The translations under genes were made by a program, and so were the position numbers. A stretch of 39,818 bases of DNA from an uncultured Lachnospiraceae bacterium (lineage in GTDB: Bacteria > Bacillota > Clostridia > Lachnospirales > Lachnospiraceae). A model generated the notes under the pieces. It worked only from the letters and a program-made list of their open reading frames with translations. It ran no database searches and was not told the DNA's origin. Shown in pieces: positions 1 to 7,793 of this stretch. The stretch is from NCBI GenBank assembly GCA_947591245.1, contig CANQCY010000017.1:1-39818 (forward strand), given 5' to 3'. Every line of letters starts with the position of its first letter. Position 1 is the stretch's first letter.

Positions 1-770
1 TGCTGCAGCGCTTGCTCGATTCCATCTTCCATCACCGGACTTGTCACATAGTCAGCCTGATCAAATAGAATCGGGTTGCCGCCTCCCATCGCCACAGAAG
101 CGCCCGCACATTGCAGCATCTCCACGTCATTGGCGCTGTCGCCGAACGCCACCGTATTCCCACGGCTGATTCCGAGCCGTTCGCAGACGAAGCGCATCCC
201 GCTTGCCTTAGAGACGTCTTTGGGAACCACTTCGTAAAACATGGGATCCCGTTCAATAAAATCAAACCGGCCGGCGTAGCTTTCCCGGAAACCATCCATA
301 TCCGAGCTGCTGTCAAACCAGAGAGCCATCTTATCAAATGAAAATTCCTCGTCCCAAAAACACTGCGTCCTCGCTGTAAAGCTTCCATTTTCAGAAAAGA
401 TTCTTTTTACCACAGGCATCCAGTAATCGCGCCGGAACGCCGAGCAGTCCTTCCCCTCTAACACCCCGTCGATATGATACCGTTTCAGGTCCTCGATAAT
501 GCTTTTCCGGATTTCCGGCGGAATCACCTGATGAAAAAGCTCTTTCCCTTTATATTCGATATACGTTCCGCACCCTCCGACCATACCGTCAAAACCAAGT
601 CCGATGATTTCCTGCGGAATGATCGCCTTGCACCTCCCGGAACAAATAAACAAAATATGCCCGTTTTCCTTCGCTGCTGCGAGCGCCCTTTTTGCGCTGT
701 CCGGAACGATATCCGTCTCTTCGTCAATAAGCGTGCCGTCAATATCAAAAAACAGAATTTTCTTCTCCAT
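1..770 (-). CDS. Cof-type HAD-superfamily phosphatase (C-terminus cut by window edge)
   Basis: This is a cytosolic haloacid-dehalogenase-type hydrolase of the Cof/YbiV group, which dephosphorylates sugar phosphates or similar metabolites; the substrate cannot be told from sequence. Motif I is FFDIDGT at residues 7-13 with nucleophile D9 and acid/base D11, motif II is ICSGR near residue 42, and motif IV is FGDSANDVEML near the C-terminus. A cap domain lies between them, as in type IIB HAD enzymes. The reading frame is open from the ATG at 770 to base 1, giving 256 codons, so only a few C-terminal residues should be missing. An AGGCGG-like site precedes the start. A sigma-A-like promoter (TTGCAA-17-TAATAT) lies 70-98 bases upstream. 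The neighbour on the other side of the intergenic region is divergent. Confidence 0.9.
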   Translation of the reverse strand, partial: MEKKILFFDIDGTLIDEETDIVPDSAKRALAAAKENGHILFICSGRCKAIIPQEIIGLGFDGMVGGCGTYIEYKGKELFHQVIPPEIRKSIIEDLKRYHIDGVLEGKDCSAFRRDYWMPVVKRIFSENGSFTARTQCFWDEEFSFDKMALWFDSSSDMDGFRESYAGRFDFIERDPMFYEVVPKDVSKASGMRFVCERLGISRGNTVAFGDSANDVEMLQCAGASVAMGGGNPILFDQADYVTSPVMEDGIEQALQ

Positions 771-839
771 GCCGCCTGATTCCTTTCCCTATATCTCTGC
801 CCGTCCCCCAGCCGAAAAAAAGATCCGACCCATTTTCCC

Positions 840-868
840 ATATTAGCATATTTTTTCGGATTTTGCAA
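840..868 (-). promoter_or_regulatory. Sigma-A promoter for the HAD phosphatase
   Basis: On the minus strand TTGCAA (868-863) is followed after 17 bases by TAATAT (845-840). Both hexamers are one mismatch from consensus and the spacing is ideal. One copy of an 11-base direct repeat overlaps the -10 element. Confidence 0.6.
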
Positions 869-887
869 AGGAAAGTTTAGCATATTT
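843..887. repeat. 11-base direct repeat, TTAGCATATTT, two copies 34 bases apart
   Basis: TTAGCATATTT occurs at 843-853 and again at 877-887. The 34-base period is close to three helical turns. The pair spans the divergent control region of the HAD phosphatase and the alcohol dehydrogenase, and one copy overlaps the HAD -10 element. That arrangement fits a regulator binding two sites on the same DNA face; the regulator is unknown. Confidence 0.5.
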
Positions 888-914
888 GTGTTGTTTTCTT
901 TAGGAGGATATGAT
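886..914 (+). promoter_or_regulatory. Possible sigma-A promoter for the alcohol dehydrogenase
   Basis: TTGTGT (886-891) and TATGAT (909-914) are separated by 17 bases. If this promoter is used, transcription starts near 921, inside the possible leader ORF, leaving a leader of about 66 bases before the dehydrogenase. The -35 match is only moderate. Confidence 0.35.
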
Positions 915-983
915 ATGCTGATATTAAACATAAAAATATATCGGGAGATGTATTGGCAAATTTCAAATTTTGAGGAGGATTGA
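915..983 (+). CDS. Possible 22-codon leader peptide upstream of the alcohol dehydrogenase
   Basis: A short frame of 22 codons begins with ATG at 915, seven bases after a perfect AGGAGG (902-907). It ends with TGA at 981-983, three bases before the dehydrogenase start. Its last codons (GAG GAG GAT) form the downstream gene's ribosome binding site, so translation of the peptide could control or couple initiation of the enzyme. The peptide is rich in Ile, Asn and aromatic residues and resembles no family I recognise. The TATGAT beside its start could instead be a promoter -10 element, in which case this ORF is not transcribed whole. Confidence 0.3.
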   Translation: MLILNIKIYREMYWQISNFEED

Positions 984-986
984 AAA

Positions 987-2168
987 GTGGCGAGATTTAC
1001 ACTACCTAGAGACCTGTACTATGGAAAAAATGCTCTGGAGAATCTGAAAGGCCTTTCGGGCACGAAGGCGATCGTCGTATCGGGCGGAAGTTCGATGCGC
1101 AAAGGCGGATTTCTCGATCAGGTGGAGAAATACTTAAAAGAAGCGGGTATGGAGGTCCGCTTTTTTGAAGGAGTCGAACCGGATCCTTCGGTGGAGACGG
1201 TGATGAAGGGCGCAGAGGCGATGAAAGAGTTTCAGCCGGATTGGATCGTTTCGATCGGCGGCGGTTCCCCGATTGATGCGGCAAAGGCGATGTGGGCATT
1301 TTATGAATATCCGGACACAACGTTTGAGGATTTGTGTACGCCGTTCAATTTCCCGAAACTCAGGACAAAGGCGCGGTTTTGCGCCATTCCTTCTACTTCC
1401 GGCACGGCGACGGAAGTTACGGCTTTTTCCGTGATCACGGATTACGCCAAAGGCATCAAATATCCGCTGGCGGATTTTGAGATTACGCCGGACGTTGCGA
1501 TCGTGGATCCGGCGCTTGTAGAAAGCCTTCCGGAAAAGCAGGTTGCGTACACCGGAATGGATGCGCTCACGCATGCGATCGAGGCGTATGTATCCACGCT
1601 GAACAGTCCGTTTACCGACCCGCTGGCAATCAAAGCGATCGAAATGGTATTTGATTATCTCCCGCAGTCTTATCAGAAGGATAGGGATGCGCGCGAGCAG
1701 ATGCACTACGCCCAGTGTCTGGCGGGCCAGGCATTTTCCAATGCGCTTCTCGGTATCGTTCACTCGATGGCGCATAAAACGGGAGCCGTTTTTTCGACGG
1801 GGCATATTCCGCATGGATGCGCCAATGCGATTTATCTTCCCTATGTCATCAAGTACAATGCCCATGAGCCGGAAGCAATGAGGCGTTATGCAGACATTGC
1901 AAGAAGGGTCGGGCTTGGCGGAACGTCAGAAAAGGCGCAGGTCAATGCGCTCATAGAGAAGATCGAGCAGTTTAACCGTTTGCTGAACATTCCGAAAACG
2001 ATTCAGGAGTTCGGCGTAAAAGAAGACGAGTTTTTGGAGAAACTGGATGCGATCGCAGAAAATGCGGTAGCAGACGCTTGCACGGGGTCGAATCCGAGAA
2101 CGATCACGCCGGAGCAGATGGCGAAACTGTTTAAGTGCGCGTTTTATGGTACAGAGGTAAGCTTTTAA
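987..2168 (+). CDS. Iron-containing (group III) alcohol dehydrogenase
   Basis: This 393-residue cytosolic NAD(P)-dependent dehydrogenase interconverts an aldehyde or ketone and an alcohol, probably as a fermentative electron sink. The dinucleotide-binding motif SIGGGSPIDAAKAM is at residues 89-102. By analogy with FucO, the metal ligands are D192, H196, H259 and H276, in GMDALTHA and a VHS...IPHG segment. That segment carries three extra residues between the two histidines compared with FucO. The start is GTG at 987, preceded by GAGGAGG (972-978) at 8 bases; the length is typical of the family. It stands alone on the plus strand between two minus-strand genes. Butanol-type or lactaldehyde-type substrates are possible, and the sequence does not decide between them. 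Confidence 0.93.
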   Translation: MARFTLPRDLYYGKNALENLKGLSGTKAIVVSGGSSMRKGGFLDQVEKYLKEAGMEVRFFEGVEPDPSVETVMKGAEAMKEFQPDWIVSIGGGSPIDAAKAMWAFYEYPDTTFEDLCTPFNFPKLRTKARFCAIPSTSGTATEVTAFSVITDYAKGIKYPLADFEITPDVAIVDPALVESLPEKQVAYTGMDALTHAIEAYVSTLNSPFTDPLAIKAIEMVFDYLPQSYQKDRDAREQMHYAQCLAGQAFSNALLGIVHSMAHKTGAVFSTGHIPHGCANAIYLPYVIKYNAHEPEAMRRYADIARRVGLGGTSEKAQVNALIEKIEQFNRLLNIPKTIQEFGVKEDEFLEKLDAIAENAVADACTGSNPRTITPEQMAKLFKCAFYGTEVSF

Positions 2169-2212
2169 TAAAACCGCCCGAGAAAACAATCGCCGGCGCG
2201 GCAACAATGGAC

Positions 2213-2257
2213 GGGGGCGTCCCAAAAGCCATATGAAACGGCTTGAGGGACGCCCTC
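2213..2257. terminator. Bidirectional hairpin between convergent genes
   Basis: GGGCGTCCC (2215-2223) pairs with GGGACGCCC (2247-2255), and inside it AAGCC (2226-2230) pairs with GGCTT (2240-2244). The stem is very GC-rich. The T-tract is poor on both sides, so termination may rely on stem strength or on Rho. The position between convergent stop codons supports a shared terminator. Confidence 0.65.
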
Positions 2258-2312
2258 GTTTCGGCGGCATTTGCATTCGGATCTCTCTTTGCCGGGAATG
2301 CTCTTTTACTTC

Positions 2313-3431
2313 TTATTTCTCCAACGGAATACGTTTGTTTCCAAACCACACTGCCTGAATTTTCTTCACGTCTGCTACCTGTTGAAATCCAAGGGTAGAC
2401 GTCGCAGAATATGCAAGCCTGTCCTCTTCTTCCCTGCAGTTGCAAAAGTAATCGTCAAACTCCTGAATGGTTTCAGGACCGTATTTCGTGCCGTCTTCCA
2501 TCTCCAGATAAATCTGCTCCCATACGCCATTGCAGATCGGGCTTTCATCCTCCGCCCACAGTTTGTCGAATTTGCATGTATACTCCATATAATACGGAGT
2601 TATTTTGATACTCGTTACTGTTCCGGCCGCACCGTATTTGCCGGAATCATCCGTCTTCGGCAAACGTATTTTCGCATCCGGCTGGCATTCCTTCACTGAA
2701 GCCGCGCCATAATCCAGCTTCATCTTTGTTTGCATCTCGCCCCTCATCTCCGCATCCAAACCGTTCTGTTCGCAAATCAGATCCTTTACGCTCAGAGTAC
2801 AGGTTTGTCCGCGGTGATAAAATGACTTCGGTTTATAGCCGCCATCGCTATCATCATACTCCTTACGCTCATAGCTATAAGCGAGAACCATTGTAATTTC
2901 GTCCGTCCCTTCGTTTTTCAAGGTTCTCTGCCACGTCCCTGTTGTTTCCGAAATAAAATCCACGGAGCAGCCATCTGACTCGTCTTCAGCAATCATCTGA
3001 ATATCCGCAAAGCTATAATCAAATCCCTTTTGAAACAGTTTCCCATCTGTACGTTTTACATTGACTATCATGTAAACCTCTCTGTCCGTCCCCGCCATCT
3101 CTTCTACTTTGACGGCAAGGTTCGGAAATGTATTGCTGAGCTTATCCTCTTCCACCTCCTTGACGGACTCTTTAATCGGTTCAATGGAGCCAAAGAGCTG
3201 GCGGAGTCCGTCAAAATGCGTGACAGCCGCCCCCACTGTAGCGCTGAATACGAAGCATAAACACGCAGCCATCGCCACTTTCCATCTGTTCCTTTTCGGA
3301 AACAGAATAACCTTTCTGCCCTGATCCTCATCTTCCCTGATCTTCCCGTATGCCTCCTGAAGCTTATCTTCCACCAGTTCAGGAATTTCGTGTTCCTTTT
3401 GATAAAAATTTTTCATTTCCTTTTCCCTCAT
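2313..3431 (-). CDS. Membrane-anchored DUF4179-like protein, probable anti-sigma factor
   Basis: This 372-residue protein has a cytoplasmic N-terminus of about 50 residues, one transmembrane segment (about 51-71) and a large extracellular domain of about 300 residues. That layout matches the DUF4179/anti-ECF proteins that hold a partner sigma factor at the membrane. The start ATG (3431) overlaps the stop of the sigma gene as ATATGA, with AAGGAGG five bases upstream inside the sigma gene, so the pair is translationally coupled. A second ATG five codons later is possible. The extracellular part probably senses an envelope condition, but no catalytic or ligand motif is recognisable. The family call rests on architecture and partner; the sensing role is inferred. 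Confidence 0.75.
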   Translation of the reverse strand: MREKEMKNFYQKEHEIPELVEDKLQEAYGKIREDEDQGRKVILFPKRNRWKVAMAACLCFVFSATVGAAVTHFDGLRQLFGSIEPIKESVKEVEEDKLSNTFPNLAVKVEEMAGTDREVYMIVNVKRTDGKLFQKGFDYSFADIQMIAEDESDGCSVDFISETTGTWQRTLKNEGTDEITMVLAYSYERKEYDDSDGGYKPKSFYHRGQTCTLSVKDLICEQNGLDAEMRGEMQTKMKLDYGAASVKECQPDAKIRLPKTDDSGKYGAAGTVTSIKITPYYMEYTCKFDKLWAEDESPICNGVWEQIYLEMEDGTKYGPETIQEFDDYFCNCREEEDRLAYSATSTLGFQQVADVKKIQAVWFGNKRIPLEK

Positions 3432-3949
3432 ATTGGCCTCCTTTCTAAGTTCCCTTCCCGTTCCATCAGGCTCTGAAGCTCCTTGCGCCCCCGCCGCAAT
3501 CTCGTCCGCACGGTTGCGTCATTCATATCAAGAATCCGGGCTATTTCCTTCGTCTTAAAACCCTTTCCATAATATAAAATAAGGATATCTCGATATTTGC
3601 CATCCAGCGCCTGAAATAGTTCCCGGTATGCAATGCGCTGTTCATAATCCTGCATATATTCTGTTTCCGGCAGTTCTTCACACGCCCGCTCTCTTGCCCG
3701 GTATGACAGAAAATTTTTACAGCGATTGATAAGGATACGGATCAGCCATGTCTTAAAATATTTTGGATATTTCAAATCGGCAAGCTTCTCATAGGCAGAA
3801 AGAACCGTATCCTGTATGGCGTCCGCTACATCCTCCGTATTTTTCAGATAGCAGATCGCTACTTTGTACATTGCCTGCCGGTTATCCTCAATCAGACGGA
3901 CAAAAGCTTCCGCATCTCCCTGCTGCGCCCGGCGAACCAGCCGCTCCAT
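3428..3949 (-). CDS. ECF-family RNA polymerase sigma factor (SigV/SigW-like)
   Basis: The 173-residue protein has region sigma-2 at the N-terminus (DAIQDTVLSAYEKLADLKYP and FKTWLIRILINRCKNF) and region sigma-4 at the C-terminus (helix-turn-helix GFKTKEIARILDMNDATVRTRLRRGR). There is no region 1.1 or 3, as in ECF factors. I place the start at ATG 3949, preceded by AGGTGG. An upstream in-frame ATG at 3985 has no ribosome binding site and would lie almost at the transcription start of the ECF promoter. The gene overlaps the membrane-bound partner by four bases. The expected role is to redirect RNA polymerase to envelope-stress promoters, including its own. Confidence 0.9.
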   Translation of the reverse strand: MERLVRRAQQGDAEAFVRLIEDNRQAMYKVAICYLKNTEDVADAIQDTVLSAYEKLADLKYPKYFKTWLIRILINRCKNFLSYRARERACEELPETEYMQDYEQRIAYRELFQALDGKYRDILILYYGKGFKTKEIARILDMNDATVRTRLRRGRKELQSLMEREGNLERRPI

Positions 3950-3991
3950 CGCAATCACCACCTTCCTGTCTCTGCAGCCTTTCATTTATTA

Positions 3992-4018
3992 GACAAAACA
4001 AAAGGGAAAAATGTTTCA
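3992..4018 (-). promoter_or_regulatory. ECF-type autoregulatory promoter of the sigma/anti-sigma pair
   Basis: On the minus strand TGAAAC (4018-4013) is followed by a 17-base, T-rich spacer and TGTC (3995-3992). This matches the TGAAAC / CGTC pattern of Bacillus ECF promoters (SigW, SigX, SigV class) with one mismatch in the -10 element. It lies directly upstream of the sigma gene, with a leader of about 35 bases to the chosen start. Confidence 0.7.
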
Positions 4019-4098
4019 AAACCGAATCAAAATATTTTTATGTTTTTAGATTTCCTCGCAAAATGCAGATTCATGCCACGCGGATGGTTTGAGGTTTT

Positions 4099-4141
4099 CA
4101 AAAAAAAACCGCACCGGATAAAATTACTAACCGGTGCGGTT
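4099..4141 (-). terminator. Intrinsic terminator of the fibronectin-III protein gene
   Basis: An 11-base perfect stem (4107-4117 with 4131-4141) with a 13-base loop is followed on the minus strand by a run of eight T. It lies 17 bases after the stop codon at 4158 and separates this gene from the ECF unit. Confidence 0.9.
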
Positions 4142-4157
4142 TGATTATTCTATGTTT

Positions 4158-5393
4158 TTAGTTAATTGTTCGATTGTAGGTCTGCGCATCATTTTTCAGC
4201 GTCTTTTTACCGCTCTTCACATTTGCCGTAACCTTAAGGTAATATGTTTTATAACGGCTCAGTTTGCTTTTTCCGAATTTTGTAATCTTAATGCTCTTTG
4301 CGTTCTTACCAAGCGTTTTTACTTTTTTGTATTTTCCGTTTGCGCTCGCAGACATGGATACCGTATAGCTCGTCGCGCCCGCCACTTTGCTCCATTTCAT
4401 ACTAATACTGCAATTGCTGCTGGACAATCTATAGTTCCTTTTGCCGGTAACGTTATGAAGCCAGAAGTAGCGGTAATCCGACCACGGACCGTACAGCTTG
4501 CTTACGCCGGACTGCGCATAGTAACGTATCCTGTACTTATACGGCGTGTTTTTTCCGAATTTCCTGGAAGGAACTCCGCTGGATGAAGTGTTGACAGCAA
4601 AAACTTTCTTATTTCCTTTTACCTTATATACTTCCAATTCGTAGCCGTCTGCCGTGTGGTTCGGATCCGCAACCATAAAACCTGTCGTGCCGGCCGAAGC
4701 AGACGGATTGTATACCGTAAAGTTGGATTTAGACGGTTTTGCCGGAGCCACTAGCGCCTCGAGCGTTTGGATATAGTTATGTTGCCGTGAGGAATATGCT
4801 TTGAAGCCGCTGCTTGATGTCCTGACCGCAAAAACATCCACGCCATACCATGAATTTGGCAAAAGATCTGTGACCGTAGCTGTCGGGGTCGCCGTCTCTA
4901 CAAAGAAGGTCGCCATTTGATAGAAATCATCCTTCACCACATAGGACGTCGCTCCGGAAGCTGACAGCCATGAAAGGGATATGGAGGAAGCGGTTCTATC
5001 CGTCACGGTCGCCGTCCCCATCTCTTCCACTCTCGGCGCTGTTACTACTTCCAGATCCGCTGACGGCGCTCCCAGATTATCGTCATCATCAACCGCGTAT
5101 ACTCTGACATAGTAAGTCTTTCCTGCGCTCAAGCTGTAAATAGTTTCATCCGTACCTGTCCAAACCCTCTCCGGCTGAGACCAAGTCGCGCCATCGCTGT
5201 AAGAAACAGCATAATCCTTTGCACCAATCACTGCATCCCAAGAAAATTTGACGCTGTTTTCTGAAGCGTCGATCTGCTTCAATCCAACCGGCGCCCCCAA
5301 TGACGCTATCGCGGCCTCTGATATTGCCGGCACAAATGTTACGGCTGCTATCAGAAAAACAAAAGTTACAATCGCCTTTACATAATTTTTCAT
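4158..5393 (-). CDS. Secreted protein with four fibronectin-III-like domains
   Basis: The 411-residue protein starts with a signal peptide (MKNYVKA, a hydrophobic core, then a likely cleavage after SEA near residue 27). Four beta-sandwich repeats of the FnIII type follow, at roughly 30-118, 119-215, 216-310 and 311-411. Each carries the W(core)...Y/V-x-V-x-A pattern, for example FSWDAVIGAKDYAVSY and MKWSKVAGATSYTVSM. The last domain is very Lys/Ser-rich. There is no LPXTG anchor or catalytic domain, so it is either a released or wall-binding adhesion module. I chose ATG 5393, with AAAGGAG 11 bases upstream; an upstream ATG at 5435 would break the signal peptide. It has its own sigma-A promoter and terminator, so it is monocistronic. 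Confidence 0.8.
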   Translation of the reverse strand: MKNYVKAIVTFVFLIAAVTFVPAISEAAIASLGAPVGLKQIDASENSVKFSWDAVIGAKDYAVSYSDGATWSQPERVWTGTDETIYSLSAGKTYYVRVYAVDDDDNLGAPSADLEVVTAPRVEEMGTATVTDRTASSISLSWLSASGATSYVVKDDFYQMATFFVETATPTATVTDLLPNSWYGVDVFAVRTSSSGFKAYSSRQHNYIQTLEALVAPAKPSKSNFTVYNPSASAGTTGFMVADPNHTADGYELEVYKVKGNKKVFAVNTSSSGVPSRKFGKNTPYKYRIRYYAQSGVSKLYGPWSDYRYFWLHNVTGKRNYRLSSSNCSISMKWSKVAGATSYTVSMSASANGKYKKVKTLGKNAKSIKITKFGKSKLSRYKTYYLKVTANVKSGKKTLKNDAQTYNRTIN

Positions 5394-5475
5394 AAAAATA
5401 TGTACTCCTTTCTTGTTTGAAAGTGAATTTTCCATTCACTTGAATGATGGCTCCCGTCCGCTTACGCCGACTTCA

Positions 5476-5504
5476 ATTATACTCCTTTTTACAAAAAATA
5501 TCAA
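5476..5504 (-). promoter_or_regulatory. Sigma-A promoter of the fibronectin-III protein
   Basis: TTGATA (5504-5499), a 17-base spacer and TATAAT (5481-5476) on the minus strand give a near-consensus promoter, about 75 bases before the chosen start. Confidence 0.85.
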
Positions 5505-5510
5505 TCACTT

Positions 5511-5570
5511 TATGAAAAACTGCCGCATCACAGCCGCTCGTTACTAATCGCAGCCGTATACGACAGTTTT
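5511..5570 (-). terminator. Probable terminator after RNase Y
   Basis: On the minus strand a 10-base stem with one G-U pair (5570-5561 with 5525-5516) closes a loop of about 35 bases and ends in a short T-run. The -35 element of the next gene begins only seven bases further on. The long loop lowers certainty. Confidence 0.5.
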
Positions 5571-5602
5571 CCAATTCTTCGCACAGAAACATCCGCAGAT
5601 AT

Positions 5603-5624
5603 TATGCGAAAATCATTTCGCATA
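5603..5624 (-). repeat. Perfect hairpin with the RNase Y stop codon in its loop
   Basis: TATGCGAAA (5603-5611) and TTTCGCATA (5616-5624) form a 9-base perfect stem with a four-base loop. On the minus strand that loop reads TGAT, so the UGA stop codon of the RNase Y mRNA sits in the tetraloop. No T-run follows, so it is not a plain terminator. Confidence 0.6.
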
Positions 5625-7193
5625 GTCTACAACTCTGGATTCTCTTACCACATTAACTTTAATCTGACCCGGATACTGCAGCTCGGACTCAATCTGTTTT
5701 GATATATCCCTAGCCAACAGCACCATATCGTCATCACTAACCTGGTCAGGAACCACAATTACTCGAACCTCCCTGCCTGCCTGAATTGCAAAAGATTTGT
5801 CAACACCTTTAAAACCATTTGAAATATCCTCTAATTGTTTCAATCTATTCGTGTATGTCTCCAACGTTTCCCTTCTAGCGCCCGGACGTGCAGCTGATAT
5901 AGCGTCCGACGCCTGTACTACGCAGGCAATCAGACTCTCCGGCTCGACATCTCCGTGATGCGCCTCGACGGCGTTAATAACAAGTGCAGATTCTTTGAAT
6001 TTGCGACACAGCTCCACACCTAACTGTATGTGTGAACCTTCCATGTCATGATCAACTGATTTTCCAATATCATGAAGCAGGCCCGCCCGCTTAGCCATGC
6101 GGACGTCAGCCCCAAATTCACCCGCTAACAACCCAGATAAATGTGCTACTTCAATCGAATGCTTTAATGCATTCTGACCATAACTTGTTCTGAACTTCAT
6201 TTTACCCAAAAGGCGAATCAGCTCGGGATGAATCCCATGCACGCCTACTTCCAGCGTCGCTGCTTCTCCTTCCTCACGAATCATTGTTTCAACTTCTTTT
6301 TTTGCTTTTTCAACCATTTCCTCGATTCGGGCAGGATGGATTCTGCCATCTACGATCAGTTTTTCCAAAGCAATTCTGGCTATTTCACGACGAATCGGAT
6401 CAAAACCGGATAAAATAACCGCTTCCGGCGTGTCGTCTATGATGAGGTCAATTCCGGTAAGATTTTCAAGAGTTCGAATATTTCTTCCCTCTCTTCCGAT
6501 AATTCTTCCCTTCATCTCATCACTTGGCAGCGGAACAACAGAAATCGTGGCCTCGGAAACATGATCGGCCGCACATTTCTGAATCGCGTTGATAATGTAT
6601 TCCTTCGCTTTCTTATCCGCATCATCTTTTGCCTGACGTTCCAATTCCTTTACTAAAACTGCAGTCTCATGTTTTACATCTTCTTCCACAGATTTTAATA
6701 AATAATCTTTTGCCTGTTCGGAGGTGAGGCCAGAAATCTTTTCTAATTCGCTCAAATGGCTTTGGCGGAGTTCTTCCACCTTCTCTTTTTCCTTTTCCAG
6801 ATCTGCCATTTTAGCAATAAGTTTCGATTCCCTTTTTTCGAGTGCGTCCAGTTTCTTGTCCAGAGTTTCCTCTTTGCCCAGCACTCTCTTTTCATAGCGC
6901 TGGATTTCCGCTCTTCTTTCCTTGGTCTCTCGATCAAGGTCATTTTTTGCCTTGAGATTTTCCTCTTTGGCTTCCAAAAGAGCTTCCCTCTTTTTGGTCT
7001 CGGCTGTTTTCAATGCGTCGTCAATAATCTTTCTTGCCTTTTCTTCTGCATTTCCTACCTTTGCTTCCCCGACTTTCGTCCGGTAGGATATCGCGCTTTT
7101 CCATGCCACGAGCGCTGTAATAGCAATAAGAATAAGGATTACGACCACTGCACCAACGATGAAACCAACACTCAACCCAGACAATTCTGACAC
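5613..7193 (-). CDS. rny: Ribonuclease Y
   Basis: This is the membrane-anchored endoribonuclease that initiates decay of many mRNAs in Firmicutes. The 526-residue protein has an N-terminal transmembrane helix (about 8-30), a long charged coiled coil (about 45-195), a KH domain with GRIIGREG at 229-236, and an HD domain with LLHDIGK whose metal-binding pair is H374-D375. Length and order match the family. I chose GTG 7193 because AGGAGG (7206-7201) lies seven bases upstream; the in-frame ATG at 7235 would add 14 residues and has no such site. It follows recX by 69 bases. A stop-codon hairpin marks its 3' end. Confidence 0.96.
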   Translation of the reverse strand: MSELSGLSVGFIVGAVVVILILIAITALVAWKSAISYRTKVGEAKVGNAEEKARKIIDDALKTAETKKREALLEAKEENLKAKNDLDRETKERRAEIQRYEKRVLGKEETLDKKLDALEKRESKLIAKMADLEKEKEKVEELRQSHLSELEKISGLTSEQAKDYLLKSVEEDVKHETAVLVKELERQAKDDADKKAKEYIINAIQKCAADHVSEATISVVPLPSDEMKGRIIGREGRNIRTLENLTGIDLIIDDTPEAVILSGFDPIRREIARIALEKLIVDGRIHPARIEEMVEKAKKEVETMIREEGEAATLEVGVHGIHPELIRLLGKMKFRTSYGQNALKHSIEVAHLSGLLAGEFGADVRMAKRAGLLHDIGKSVDHDMEGSHIQLGVELCRKFKESALVINAVEAHHGDVEPESLIACVVQASDAISAARPGARRETLETYTNRLKQLEDISNGFKGVDKSFAIQAGREVRVIVVPDQVSDDDMVLLARDISKQIESELQYPGQIKVNVVRESRVVDYAK

Positions 7194-7262
7194 AGGAGCA
7201 CCTCCTTTTATGAAATTATCATTGCACATAAACACAACACTACAATTTTACACTTTTTTTCT

Positions 7263-7793
7263 TTAATTGTCAAGGCGTGAAAACACATTCTTAATCATCC
7301 CAAAATCATACCCTCTGCGCGCGATGTATGCGATGATCTTCTGCTGTTCTTCGTATTCTAAGGAAGTAATTTTTCGGCCTTTCAGCTTTTTCTCGGCCAG
7401 ATTCTTTATGGCAGCCTCCTCCCCATCATACCCGTCTTGTTCCAAAACCTGCAATACAAGCTCCTTTTCTATCCCGCGGCCGGTCAGTTGGTACGCGATC
7501 TCTTTCCTGCTCTTTTTTTCTTTTTGGAACATGACATAATTTTCCGCATATCTTCTGTCATCGATATAGCCAAATTGTTCCACATACTGCAGCGCTTCTC
7601 TGGAAGCCTGTTCTGAAAAACCCGCCCGGTACAGCCGATCCTGAAGCTCCCATTTTGTGCGGTCCTTATGCAAAAGAAGATTCATTGCTTTTTGCGCCGC
7701 TTTTTTTCCCTCGCCATCCGTAAAGCGGAAGGCGCCGTAAGTTTCCTGATCGCCTTCATCGGAAAATGCGACCGTTTTTTTTATTCCGCTCAT
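7263..7793 (-). CDS. recX: Regulatory protein RecX
   Basis: RecX binds RecA filaments and limits their extension. The 176-residue protein is built of helical three-helix repeats with RecX-type signatures such as [26 protein letters not shown]-like [13 protein letters not shown], and [15 protein letters not shown]. The start ATG overlaps the recA stop by four bases (ATGA), giving translational coupling and a fixed stoichiometry with its target. It therefore shares the SOS-type promoter upstream of recA. Length is normal for the family. Confidence 0.92.
   Translation of the reverse strand: MSGIKKTVAFSDEGDQETYGAFRFTDGEGKKAAQKAMNLLLHKDRTKWELQDRLYRAGFSEQASREALQYVEQFGYIDDRRYAENYVMFQKEKKSRKEIAYQLTGRGIEKELVLQVLEQDGYDGEEAAIKNLAEKKLKGRKITSLEYEEQQKIIAYIARRGYDFGMIKNVFSRLDN

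Noticed and set aside
44-931. Two separate minus-strand frames (44-388 and 524-931) at the left end
   Set aside because: They are out-of-frame shadows. The true gene is one continuous frame from 770 to base 1 with HAD motifs.
1006-1865. Antisense frames over the alcohol dehydrogenase
   Set aside because: They arise from strong codon bias on the coding strand and lack ribosome binding sites and domain motifs. The same holds for the many plus-strand frames opposite other genes.
3949-3985. Longer ECF sigma factor starting at 3985
   Set aside because: There is no ribosome binding site, and the codon lies at the predicted transcription start.
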